Below, piece after piece: positions 8,377 to 16,440 of a DNA stretch of 62,172 nucleotides. The position numbers were made by a program, and so were the translations under genes. Source of the DNA: Nostoc sp. NMS7 (GTDB lineage Bacteria; Cyanobacteriota; Cyanobacteriia; Cyanobacteriales; Nostocaceae); contig NZ_JABXKJ010000245.1 in NCBI RefSeq assembly GCF_017115085.1, forward strand, positions 1-62,172, given 5' to 3'. The stretch's first letter is position 1, and each line of letters starts with the position of its first letter. The notes under the pieces were generated by a model, which saw only the letters and a program-made list of their open reading frames with translations, searched no databases and was not told the origin of the DNA.

Positions 8377-8722
8377 CAGTGGCAAAGTTCTAGAATTAAG
8401 AAGTATTAAATCAAGTTGAGGAAATTATGGCTGCAAAAGTAGAAATTTACACTTGGAGGACTTGCCCGTTTTGCATTCGTGCCAAAAGTTTGCTGAAGAA
8501 CAAGGGAGTTGAATTTATCGAATACAGCATTGATGGAGATGAGGCAGCCAGAAATAAAATGGCTCAAAGGGCAAATGGACGGCGCTCTTTACCGCAAATT
8601 TTTATCAATGATCATCATATAGGTGGTTGTGATGATATCCACGCTTTAGATAGTCAAGGTAAGCTGGATGAGCTATTAACTTCTAGCAATAGCGTGTAGG
8701 TTCAGAAAGTTTTGCGATCGCT
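8377..8722 (+). repeat. 346-bp direct repeat, copy 2 (carries glutaredoxin gene)
   Basis: Second copy of 6080-6425, offset by exactly 2297 bp. It ends immediately after a HIP1 octamer. The two copies bracket the two stress-protein genes, forming a segment that could be deleted or amplified by recombination. Confidence 0.95.
8427..8699 (+). CDS. grxC: Glutaredoxin 3, copy 2
   Basis: Encodes exactly the same 90 residues as 6130-6402, with CPFC active site, SLPQIF and GGCDD glutathione-binding motifs. It stands 237 bp upstream of gshB on the same strand, the arrangement that makes functional sense (glutathione synthesis with a glutathione-dependent reductase), so this is likely the ancestral copy. 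The ribosome binding site GAGGAAATT is conserved in both. Because promoter-proximal sequence further upstream differs between the copies, the two may be expressed differently even though their products are identical. Confidence 0.96.
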   Translation: MAAKVEIYTWRTCPFCIRAKSLLKNKGVEFIEYSIDGDEAARNKMAQRANGRRSLPQIFINDHHIGGCDDIHALDSQGKLDELLTSSNSV

Positions 8723-8936
8723 AGCGACAAGCCGCTGCAAATTACACGGCAGTCGCTACAATGGATAAAACAAGGCGCTGCCTTGTGTACGGGCTTTTAT
8801 CCGACAAAAGCGATATCTCTCCACAAGACTTTACCCTCCAGGTTCTACTCAGCACTACACATATACCTCAATTGGTGAGCATCAAGAGATAATAATCGAA
8901 TAACCATTTAATTTCTTGGTGATTGAGGTATAAAGG

Positions 8937-9929
8937 GTGAAACTAGCTTTTATCATTGATCCGATCCATCAGCTTGACCCGTGTCATGATACCAGCATTG
9001 CCCTGATCGAAGCAGCGCAAAGCTTAGGACACGAAATTTGGGTAACTCAGGTAAATCTGCTGAGTGTGGTGGAGAGCAAAGCTTGGGCTGTCCTACAGCA
9101 AGTCGAACTTGTACCAGTGCAGTTAGTGGAGGGACGCTGGGTAGCGGTGAATCCTTGGTATAAGTTGAGCGATCGCTCTTTAACTTCTTTAGAGACAATG
9201 GACGCCGTATTTATGCGGACAGATCCACCAGTCAATGATTCCTATCTCTATGCCACCTACATTCTGGATTACATTGACCAAAATAAAACCCTGGTGATTA
9301 ACAGTCCTAGTGGTATCCGAGGGGCAAATGAGAAAATGTACGCCCTCCAGTTTACCAAAGCGATTCCAGAAACGATTGTCAGTGCTGATAAGCAGTTTAT
9401 CCGGCAATTTGTCGAAGCAAAGGGAGCTGCGATTCTCAAACCACTGGGTAACAAAGCTGGGGAAGGAATTTTGTTTTTGCAATCAGGCGATCGCAATTTT
9501 AACTCTATTATCGAACTCAGTACCCTCCAAGGTCGAGTGCCTGTAATGGTGCAAACCTATTTAGAGCAGGCAAAAGAGGGAGATAAGCGAATTATCCTAC
9601 TCAACGGCGAACCGATTGGTGCCCTCAATCGCCTCTCTAGTGGAACTGATTTTCGCAATAATATGGCAACTGGCGGCACAGTTGCTCAAACTGAAATTAC
9701 CCCAAGAGAGTATGAAATCTGTACCCAAATGGGCGAACGCTTACGTCAAGACGGCTTAATTTTTGTGGGTATTGACATTATCGGTGGCTACCTAACTGAA
9801 GTTAACGTCACCAGTCCTACCGGAATTCGTGAGATTGATCGTCTAGATGGTACTCGCCTTGGTCATCAAGTTATTCAATGGATTGAACAAACCTACTACT
9901 TACCCATTGACAAAAAATATCATCCATGA
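8937..9929 (+). CDS. gshB: Glutathione synthetase
   Basis: 330-residue ATP-grasp ligase that joins gamma-glutamylcysteine and glycine with ATP to form glutathione in the cytosol. The N-terminal domain begins KLAFIIDPIHQLDPCHDTS and contains MRTDPPVNDSYLYATYILD; the ATP-grasp part has KPLGNKAGEGILFL, the RIILLNGEPIGALNR strand, RLSSGTDFRNNMATGG and the metal-binding EVNVTSPTGIREI. Length is close to the usual 315-330. It starts with GTG preceded by AAAGG. Downstream of a glutaredoxin gene in the same orientation. Confidence 0.97.
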   Translation: MKLAFIIDPIHQLDPCHDTSIALIEAAQSLGHEIWVTQVNLLSVVESKAWAVLQQVELVPVQLVEGRWVAVNPWYKLSDRSLTSLETMDAVFMRTDPPVNDSYLYATYILDYIDQNKTLVINSPSGIRGANEKMYALQFTKAIPETIVSADKQFIRQFVEAKGAAILKPLGNKAGEGILFLQSGDRNFNSIIELSTLQGRVPVMVQTYLEQAKEGDKRIILLNGEPIGALNRLSSGTDFRNNMATGGTVAQTEITPREYEICTQMGERLRQDGLIFVGIDIIGGYLTEVNVTSPTGIREIDRLDGTRLGHQVIQWIEQTYYLPIDKKYHP

Positions 9930-9988
9930 GACATGTAAGTTGCTTTTTGTAAGAATCAATATATTCTACTTGAAAAGGAATACCGAGT

Positions 9989-10633
9989 ATGATTCAGTTA
10001 CACACTTTCTGGCTGGTTTCAGCCGCTTTGATGTTAGCCGCTTTTGGGGTGCGTGCAGATCCAGCGACAGCCCAAACTACTTATCCATTTAGCGCCAATT
10101 ACGATATATTGGCAACCGCCAAAGACCTCACGCCAAACTTACAACAGATATTTGTTCCAGGTTCAAGCACTGATGCCCCATATGGACTGCTCCAAAGTAA
10201 TAGCCTGAGCTACTCCCAAACTAATTTTGCTACAGGTTTCTACAGTTTCAATACTGAACCAACAGTTTTCGGCTTACAGGGGTTTCCTTCTGGCTATATC
10301 ACATTTCAAGGAAGCGGCAGCAGTGACAAGTTATTTGGAGCCGCAAGTGGTACTGGGTTGATTGACTTTGCAACCCTTACAGTGAAGTCTTCTGGTACTG
10401 TCAATATTATTGGGGGTGAGGGGATATTCAGGGGTGCTACTGGCACATTAGCCTTTTCCCAAATCCAGCCACTCAGTTTACAAGTAGGTGTTGCCTTAAA
10501 AGGTCGGTTTACGGTAAATGGCTCATTCCAGACAGTTCCAGAACCAAAAACCGTTACAGCACTAATGGGTATAGGTGTGATGGGAGTTTATCTGTTGATG
10601 CGCCGACACGGACAAAGAGCCACTTCTGTTTGA
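9989..10633 (+). CDS. PEP-CTERM sorting-domain exported protein
   Basis: 214 residues. Residues 1-29 are a signal peptide (hydrophobic core FWLVSAALMLAAFG, cleavage likely after TAQ). The C-terminus has a PEP-CTERM signature: VPEPKT, a hydrophobic segment (ALMGIGVMGVYLLM) and the basic tail RRHGQR. PEP-CTERM proteins are exported and processed by exosortase-type enzymes and often end in extracellular matrix. The mature part is rich in Ser, Gly and Thr beta-strand sequence with no catalytic motif I recognise. It is 59 bp after gshB; no link in function is evident. Confidence 0.88.
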   Translation: MIQLHTFWLVSAALMLAAFGVRADPATAQTTYPFSANYDILATAKDLTPNLQQIFVPGSSTDAPYGLLQSNSLSYSQTNFATGFYSFNTEPTVFGLQGFPSGYITFQGSGSSDKLFGAASGTGLIDFATLTVKSSGTVNIIGGEGIFRGATGTLAFSQIQPLSLQVGVALKGRFTVNGSFQTVPEPKTVTALMGIGVMGVYLLMRRHGQRATSV

Positions 10634-11368
10634 TCTTTGAGCGTAGCAGTATTTCATTACTAAAGTACGTCTTATGTGAGTTAAAAATTACCCAGCAATA
10701 TCAAAGGTTTTAGCTTTCCCTTTAATTACCCGCTCTAGCCCTATGAACGAGACTGTGTTGTTTCAGGCTCCAACTCACATAAGCCGTAAACTAATTTTCT
10801 CAATGCTGTCTTAACAGGGCTGTAAATTTCAACTGGCGATCTTCGGTCAGGATTAATTTATCCTTTTACTGTTAGGACTTACGCAAAATATCTCTGAAAC
10901 TCTGATTTCTCTGTGTCCTCTGCGGTAGCCTGCGGCAAGCCGCTTGTCTACGAGACGCACTCGCGTTTGCGTCTACGTTATTCTCTAACTTGTGCGTAAG
11001 TCGTGTTGGTTAGACAGCTTAACCAACACTGGGAATGAATACAAGTGGTGTTTTTTCTAAATTTCCGCTGTTTTTGAGCGAAGGTAGATGTAGTGATATC
11101 TACAACGGGCGTAGTTACAGCAATCGTAATTGGGCAGGTCTTCCTGTTTTTTTGTGACAAAAGCATAGCTGGATATGCGAACCAGCAGACTCCTGCCCAA
11201 ATTTCTTCTATAAAGTAGCGTTAACGAATTTTTTACCAATTAGCAAAATCGGGGATGGCAACACATTGCTTACCCCTGCCTTTGGTAAAACCCTGGTGGA
11301 ACTGACAGATTTTATACAGCCTTCAGCCTAACCTGAGACTCCTAATTTCATCTAAAATCTCAAATCTT
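10634..11368. other. Spacer between convergent genes, with inverted-repeat element
   Basis: About 735 bp without a convincing gene. GACTTACGCA at 10876-10885 is repeated inverted as TGCGTAAGTC at 10993-11002, enclosing GC-rich sequence typical of small dispersed elements. Just after it, GTGTTGGTTA (11003-11012) pairs with TAACCAACAC (11020-11029). The spacer separates the plus-strand PEP-CTERM gene from the end of minus-strand ftsZ. Confidence 0.5.
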
Positions 11369-12679
11369 TTAATTCCTTGGTGTACGTCGGTTTTTCAGAA
11401 AATCAGGTATATCCAATCCAGGTTTTTCTTTTGGTTCTGGAGTTGGGGTTGGTGTTGGTGTTGGAGTTGGGGTTGGGGAGTTAACTGCGGGTTGCGGTGT
11501 TGTTGGTCGCTTTGTAGTATTAGGTGCTACCCGAACGTTAGCCACGCTTTGTTGTACTACTGCTTGCGCTTCACCTGTAAACCCAGTGGCAATTACAGTA
11601 ATTCTTACCTCACCTTGGAGCCTGTCATCAATTACGGCCCCAAAAATAATATTGGCATTGGGATCAACTACTTCATAGATTGCTTCTGCGGCAGCATTCA
11701 CTTCATGCAGAGTGAGGTCAGTACCACCAGTAATATTAAATACAACTCCTCTAGCACCTTCAATAGAAGATTCTAGTAATGGTGAAGAAATAGCTGCGAT
11801 CGCAGCTTCTCTGGCTCTAGATTTTCCAGAACTCACTCCAATTCCCATCAACGCCGATCCCGCATCTGCCATCACAGCTCGGACATCAGCAAAGTCAACG
11901 TTTACCAAACCGGGGATCGTGATGATATCAGAAATACCTTGCACCCCTTGACGTAGCACATCATCTGCATAGCGAAAAGCTTCTTGTACAGGTGTTTGTT
12001 CGGGGATCACTTCCAGCAGTTTGTTGTTAGGGATAATGATCAGCGTATCTACCCTACTTTTTAGTCCTTCAATACCTTGTTCCGCTTGGCTGGTGCGGCG
12101 GCGTCCCTCAAATACAAATGGACGTGTGACCACACCAACAGTAAGAGCGCCCATTTCTTTGGCTATTTCTGCCACAATCGGGGCTGCACCCGTCCCAGTA
12201 CCACCGCCCATACCAGCAGTGATAAATACTAGGTCTGCACCCTCTAAAGCTGTAGCAATTTCATCCCGTGATTCCTCAGCTGCCTTTTGACCGATGGCAG
12301 GATTACCACCTGCTCCTAAACCCCGCGTTAGCTTCTGTCCAATTTGCAATCGACTTGGAGCGCCAGCTAAGGTAAGAGCTTGGGCATCAGTGTTAATTGA
12401 CCAAAACTCTACCCCAGAGACATCAGAATCGATCATCCGGTTAACAGCATTGCCACCACCACCACCGACACCAATCACTTTGATGTTGGCGACCCGACCA
12501 GGAACAATCTCGCCAATTCGGCTATTTTCTGGAGAAATCTTCTTATTATCGTGATTTTGTCCGAAGTTCAGCCCAGAGTTATTAAAGGGATTAGTCGAGT
12601 TAACTGCCAGAGAGAATCCCGGCTGTCCCGCAGATTGGGAATTTTTATAGGTAAGTCCTTGGTTATTATCAAGTGTCAT
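11369..12679 (-). CDS. ftsZ: Cell division protein FtsZ
   Basis: 436-residue tubulin-like GTPase that forms the Z ring. The tubulin signature GMGGGTGTGAAP, the nucleotide-binding VIGVGGGGGNAVNRM and the T7-loop region NVDFADVRAVM are present. A roughly 60-residue N-terminal extension typical of filamentous cyanobacteria precedes the GTPase core. The C-terminal linker holds a Pro-Thr run (PTPTPTPTPTPTPTPEP) encoded by a GTTGG-type microrepeat near 11440-11480, and the protein ends with the conserved partner-binding peptide DIPDFLKNRR. It lies downstream of ftsQ on the same strand with about 0.57 kb between, so it may have its own promoter. Confidence 0.98.
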   Translation of the reverse strand: MTLDNNQGLTYKNSQSAGQPGFSLAVNSTNPFNNSGLNFGQNHDNKKISPENSRIGEIVPGRVANIKVIGVGGGGGNAVNRMIDSDVSGVEFWSINTDAQALTLAGAPSRLQIGQKLTRGLGAGGNPAIGQKAAEESRDEIATALEGADLVFITAGMGGGTGTGAAPIVAEIAKEMGALTVGVVTRPFVFEGRRRTSQAEQGIEGLKSRVDTLIIIPNNKLLEVIPEQTPVQEAFRYADDVLRQGVQGISDIITIPGLVNVDFADVRAVMADAGSALMGIGVSSGKSRAREAAIAAISSPLLESSIEGARGVVFNITGGTDLTLHEVNAAAEAIYEVVDPNANIIFGAVIDDRLQGEVRITVIATGFTGEAQAVVQQSVANVRVAPNTTKRPTTPQPAVNSPTPTPTPTPTPTPEPKEKPGLDIPDFLKNRRTPRN

Positions 12680-12739
12680 TGGATTTCTGAAAGGGTAGAT
12701 AAACGACTTTTTCAGGTGTTATTCACCTCAGAGTCAACT

Positions 12740-13027
12740 TTAGTTTGACAGTGCCACAATACTATGGAACTGTTCTTTATTGTTTTCACTACTGCCAAGC
12801 CTAACAGAATTGGCAGTGCGAAAATTTGCTATGGGATAAGCTTTTAACACAGCCGATCGCACAGCCAATTCTAGAGAAGTATACCGACATTTATCTAAAA
12901 GTGACCTGTATAACTTCAACCAGACATTAATCTCTTTATTCTTCTGGCCGGAGGGCATAACTTCTAAAGACATACTATAGCGCCTCTTCTCTGTCTCAAT
13001 AATAATATTGTTAATAGGTTTCACCAT
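12740..13027 (-). CDS. Hypothetical protein between ftsQ and ftsZ
   Basis: Open frame of 95 residues from ATG at 13027 (104 from an upstream TTG at 13054), ending 60 bp before ftsZ on the same strand. The translation (begins MVKPINNIIIETEKRRYSMS, later LLDKCRYTSLELAVRSAVL) is a plausible soluble mixed helix/strand protein, but I recognise no family. Support is limited to its length, codon use and position in the division cluster. It could equally be part of the ftsZ leader that happens to be open. Confidence 0.4.
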   Translation of the reverse strand: MVKPINNIIIETEKRRYSMSLEVMPSGQKNKEINVWLKLYRSLLDKCRYTSLELAVRSAVLKAYPIANFRTANSVRLGSSENNKEQFHSIVALSN

Positions 13028-13244
13028 TGGGGATGATTGCAACTTTAGACACAAAACTTACGTTCTACTTACTTATCCTGAAGCTGAAACTCAGCAATAA
13101 TTTACTTGTCAGACTATACCTGATTAACTTGTTCAGAAGTTAATGCCGATTTTCGTGCAGTTTACCGGGAAACTGAAAATAATAAATATATTTATCAGCA
13201 TAAAGCTTCTTAATTTACTAGGAGCTATCAATACATTAAACATA

Positions 13245-14078
13245 CTAGATGTTTTTAGGGATTTTGGGAGTTAATTTTTGGTCTTTTTGGTTCATTTGTA
13301 CTAAAGGAAATTCGGGATTTTTCAGATCAATATACTCTATTTGGCCGGAATCGAGTTTTGTTGCTAAATGGCGCATTTGGCCAAGTACCTTAATTTGTTC
13401 CGACACCTGGGGGCTTGGAACGCCGAGATGCACATTTCCTAGTTCTGTTTTCAAAATTAAATTTGTTGGATTTCGACAATCAATTTCCATCACTTCCACC
13501 GGACTTTGGCTGACAGCTTGATGAAGTTGAGTCCAGTAGAGGCAGTATTGTTTTGGCGATCCAATTACTCTGAGATTAGGTAATTTGCTCGTGGGATTCA
13601 GTAATGTGTATTTTTCTAAAGGCATCCAGACCCCACTTGCATCTAGTAAGCCGATTATTACTTTTTTGTTGCTAAGTGTTTGAGTTACCGCTACAGGTAC
13701 TCGTTCTTGGATTTCAATGGTTAACCCAGGAGGAAACAGGCGGCGTCTGACGATCGCTTCGGCAATAGTTGGTTGTTTCTTCAAAGAGTTAGCGATCGCT
13801 GACGGTTCAATCCGCCACAAAGACTGAGGGTAAGATAGCATCAGCAGCGACTGAGCTGTTTCATCCGACAGTAATTTATTGCCTGATTTCATCACTATTT
13901 GTTTAGGAGCTTTTAGTATCCACACTGGCTGGAGTACTATCCATAGCAATCCACTCGCCAAACCAATAATCGCAAAGGTTCGCCAAATAGCCTGAATAAT
14001 TCTCATCCGCCGCCGACGACGTAATTTCTGACGACGCTGGGCTAGATTCGTGCGCGAAACTGATATTATGCCAGCCAT
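13245..14078 (-). CDS. ftsQ: Cell division protein FtsQ/DivIB-type
   Basis: 277 residues, bitopic membrane protein. A very basic cytoplasmic N-terminus (RRQKLRRRRRMR) is followed by one transmembrane helix at about residues 33-50 (AIIGLASGLLWIVLQPVW) and a periplasmic POTRA domain (from KSGNKLLSDETAQSLL to VQERVPVAVTQ-like sequence), then the beta domain. FtsQ links early and late division proteins at the septum. It precedes ftsZ, in the usual order ftsQ-ftsZ. Length and layout fit cyanobacterial members. Confidence 0.92.
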   Translation of the reverse strand: MAGIISVSRTNLAQRRQKLRRRRRMRIIQAIWRTFAIIGLASGLLWIVLQPVWILKAPKQIVMKSGNKLLSDETAQSLLMLSYPQSLWRIEPSAIANSLKKQPTIAEAIVRRRLFPPGLTIEIQERVPVAVTQTLSNKKVIIGLLDASGVWMPLEKYTLLNPTSKLPNLRVIGSPKQYCLYWTQLHQAVSQSPVEVMEIDCRNPTNLILKTELGNVHLGVPSPQVSEQIKVLGQMRHLATKLDSGQIEYIDLKNPEFPLVQMNQKDQKLTPKIPKNI

Positions 14079-15013
14079 TCAAACCCCTTTCTGGTTGCAA
14101 TCTAAATTCCTGGACGCGATCAGATGATGATTAACACATCCCCCGGCTTCAAGCTGGGGGTAAATCGAAGTCATTAGTCATTAGTCATTAGTACCAATGA
14201 CTAATGACTAATGACAATGGAAAGGCGGGCGGCTATTCCAGACACCCAAGAATGTTGGGATGAGATTCCCGCCGATTTTCGTTAATTTCACTAAACCGTG
14301 TAGGCATCTGTTAGCCGATCTCCTCAAGACTTTTTTATTTTTAGTAACACTTTACACTAACTACACAAGCATTATGGCGCTAGCGATCGTTCCGATTAAA
14401 GTTTCCGGTGTCCATTTTTAACTGACTGTAGTCTTTTTGACAAGTTATTTTTGAAGCTTTTTTCTCTAAAGATTACAAAATATTAATTTAGATGTTTAGG
14501 ATTTTCTTTTCTTGACAAATAGAATCTAAGATGATATGCCAACATTCCTAAATCTCTGTGTCCTTTGCTATAATTCATACTAGTCCTACTCATCAGTTAT
14601 CCAAACTGAGAACCATGTTAGCTTGTAGCTTTTTTTACTGATTTCCTAATGCTTAAAGGTTTGTGGCAGGTCAAACAAAAACTAGAGATTGTCAAAACCT
14701 GAATATCAGGTGTAAAACAGGACAGATATGCTTAAGGCTATTAGAGTTGAATGGCACTTACTAAATCGCTGGATTTAGATCCCCGACTTCTTCAAGAAGT
14801 CGGGGATCTGGGCAGCAACTTTTGCTTAAGTAAGTGATATTCGTTATTATGCTCAATTAAATCTCTACGATACTACTGACAGTGATCCTGCGCCAGGTGC
14901 TGTCCTTTGTAAGACACTACCAACTTGCAAGCTAATCCTATGCCTACATCTCTGACAGAGATTAGTTGTATAAAAATACGAATTAAACTGCATCTACATA
15001 CACATCTAAATAC
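14079..15013. other. Divergent spacer with heptamer repeats and a palindrome
   Basis: About 935 bp between divergent ftsQ and the NTPase gene at 15014. Near 14172-14214 heptamers of the type CATTAGT run one way and then the other, making an inverted structure. At 14777-14809 there is a perfect 16-bp inverted repeat (AGATCCCCGACTTCTT and its complement) with a one-base loop. No gene recognised; promoters for both flanking genes must lie here. Confidence 0.55.
14777..14809. repeat. Dispersed palindrome, CCCCGACTTCT type
   Basis: Perfect arms 14777-14792 and 14794-14809. A second member with 16-bp arms is at 29385-29420 and a decayed one at about 26656-26700, so this is a repeat family rather than a single terminator. 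Confidence 0.8.
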
Positions 15014-16345
15014 ATGAAAACGACATTAAACTTATCACGTTTTTATAAAGCATGTAACCCCAGCTACACGCTAAATACAAGTAACGTCCTAGATCGGCAG
15101 TATTACATAGATTTTGCTGATGTACGTGGTTGCAAGATTGTGGAAGAATTGCAACGGACTATTGTTCGGATTTCTCCTGATGAGCCAACCTGCCAGTTAT
15201 TTACGGGCCATATTGGCTGCGGTAAGTCAACGGAATTGCAGCGCCTGAAGACAGAACTGGAAGTGGCAGGATTTCATGTGGTTTATTTTGAGTCCAGTCA
15301 AGACTTAGACATGGCGGATATTGATGTCAGCGATATTTTGCTGAGTGTAGCGCGTCAAGTCAGTGCCAGTTTAGAAGGCATTAGCATCAAACTCAAAGCT
15401 GGTTACTTTACCAATTTGCTTAAAGAAGTAGGCGATTTTTTGCAAACCCCCATAGAGCTTTCTGGACAAGCAGAGTTATCCTTGGGTATTGCCAAAATTA
15501 CTGCCAAAACCAAAGACAGCACCCAGATGCGTAATCAACTGAGGCAATATCTGGAACCACGCACCAATAGTATTTTGCAAGCGATTAACGAAGAAATTTT
15601 AGAAAAGGCTGTTGAACAGCTAAAGCTGCGGGGTCAAAAAGGACTGGTAGTGATTGTAGATAATTTGGATCGAGTGGATATGCGTCCCTTAGCATCGGGG
15701 CGATCGCAACCAGAATATCTTTTCATCGACCGAGGTGAACAGTTACGCCGCCTCAAATGCCACCTAGTTTACACAATTCCCCTAACGTTAATTTTCTCCA
15801 ATGAGTACGAGACACTGAAAAATCGTCTGGGGGGAGGGATTGCGCCAAAAGTACTGCCGATGGTATTAGTGCGGCAAAGAGATGGTAGTGACTACGAACC
15901 AGGGATGTCACTAGTACGCCAGTTAGTTCTAGCAAGAGCTTTTCCAGAAGTTCCTTTGAATGAAAGGCTTTTATTAATTACAGAATTATTCGATCATTCC
16001 CAAACTTTGGATCGTCTATGTCGCGTTAGTGGTGGTCACATTCGTAACTTATTGGGTTTACTCTATAGCTGCCTGCAACGACAAGATCCGCCTTTTTCTA
16101 AGGAGTGCTTAGAAGCCGTGATTAAGGACTACCGCGACGATCTGCTATTAGCTATTGATGAATCGCAGTGGGAACTATTGTTTGAAGTAGTGCAGCAGCA
16201 GAGAGTTAAAGGTGAGTCTGACTATCAGAGCTTACTAAGAAGCATGTATCTGTTTGAATATCGTGATTCTCTGGGGCGTTGGTTTGGCATCAGTCCAGCC
16301 TTAGCAGAAACAAGAAAAGTTTTGACTTGGCAAGAAAACAAGTAA
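15014..16345 (+). CDS. STAND/AAA-like P-loop NTPase (module 2, catalytic subunit)
   Basis: 443 residues, soluble P-loop NTPase. Walker A GHIGCGKST at residues 65-73, Walker B LVVIVDNLDR around 211-220, then IDRGEQLRRLKCHLVYTIP and SQTLDRLCRVSGGHIRNLL, all shared with the gene at 88-1395. The C-terminal 90 residues (YQSLLRSMYLFEYRD, GRWFGISPALAE) look like a winged helix. The complete N-terminus here (FYKACNPSYTL) supports the upstream extension proposed for the module 1 gene. It is 95 bp upstream of a very large TPR/STAND/WD40 gene in the same orientation. Energy-dependent switch or assembly factor for the partner is an inference. Confidence 0.87.
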   Translation: MKTTLNLSRFYKACNPSYTLNTSNVLDRQYYIDFADVRGCKIVEELQRTIVRISPDEPTCQLFTGHIGCGKSTELQRLKTELEVAGFHVVYFESSQDLDMADIDVSDILLSVARQVSASLEGISIKLKAGYFTNLLKEVGDFLQTPIELSGQAELSLGIAKITAKTKDSTQMRNQLRQYLEPRTNSILQAINEEILEKAVEQLKLRGQKGLVVIVDNLDRVDMRPLASGRSQPEYLFIDRGEQLRRLKCHLVYTIPLTLIFSNEYETLKNRLGGGIAPKVLPMVLVRQRDGSDYEPGMSLVRQLVLARAFPEVPLNERLLLITELFDHSQTLDRLCRVSGGHIRNLLGLLYSCLQRQDPPFSKECLEAVIKDYRDDLLLAIDESQWELLFEVVQQQRVKGESDYQSLLRSMYLFEYRDSLGRWFGISPALAETRKVLTWQENK

Positions 16346-16360
16346 CAGTCCTGGGTGAGT

Positions 16361-16440
16361 CAATTGTCATTAGTCATTCGTTATTAACCGAATGACCAAT
16401 ACCCAATACCTAATGCCCTATACCCCATGCCCAATAACCA
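16361..16440 (+). repeat. Heptamer-type short tandem repeats between module 2 genes
   Basis: Degenerate heptamers (TCATTAGTCATTCG, then CCAATACCCAATACC and similar) fill the space between the NTPase stop and the ATG of the next gene, so no ordinary Shine-Dalgarno sequence stands before that ATG. Confidence 0.75.
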
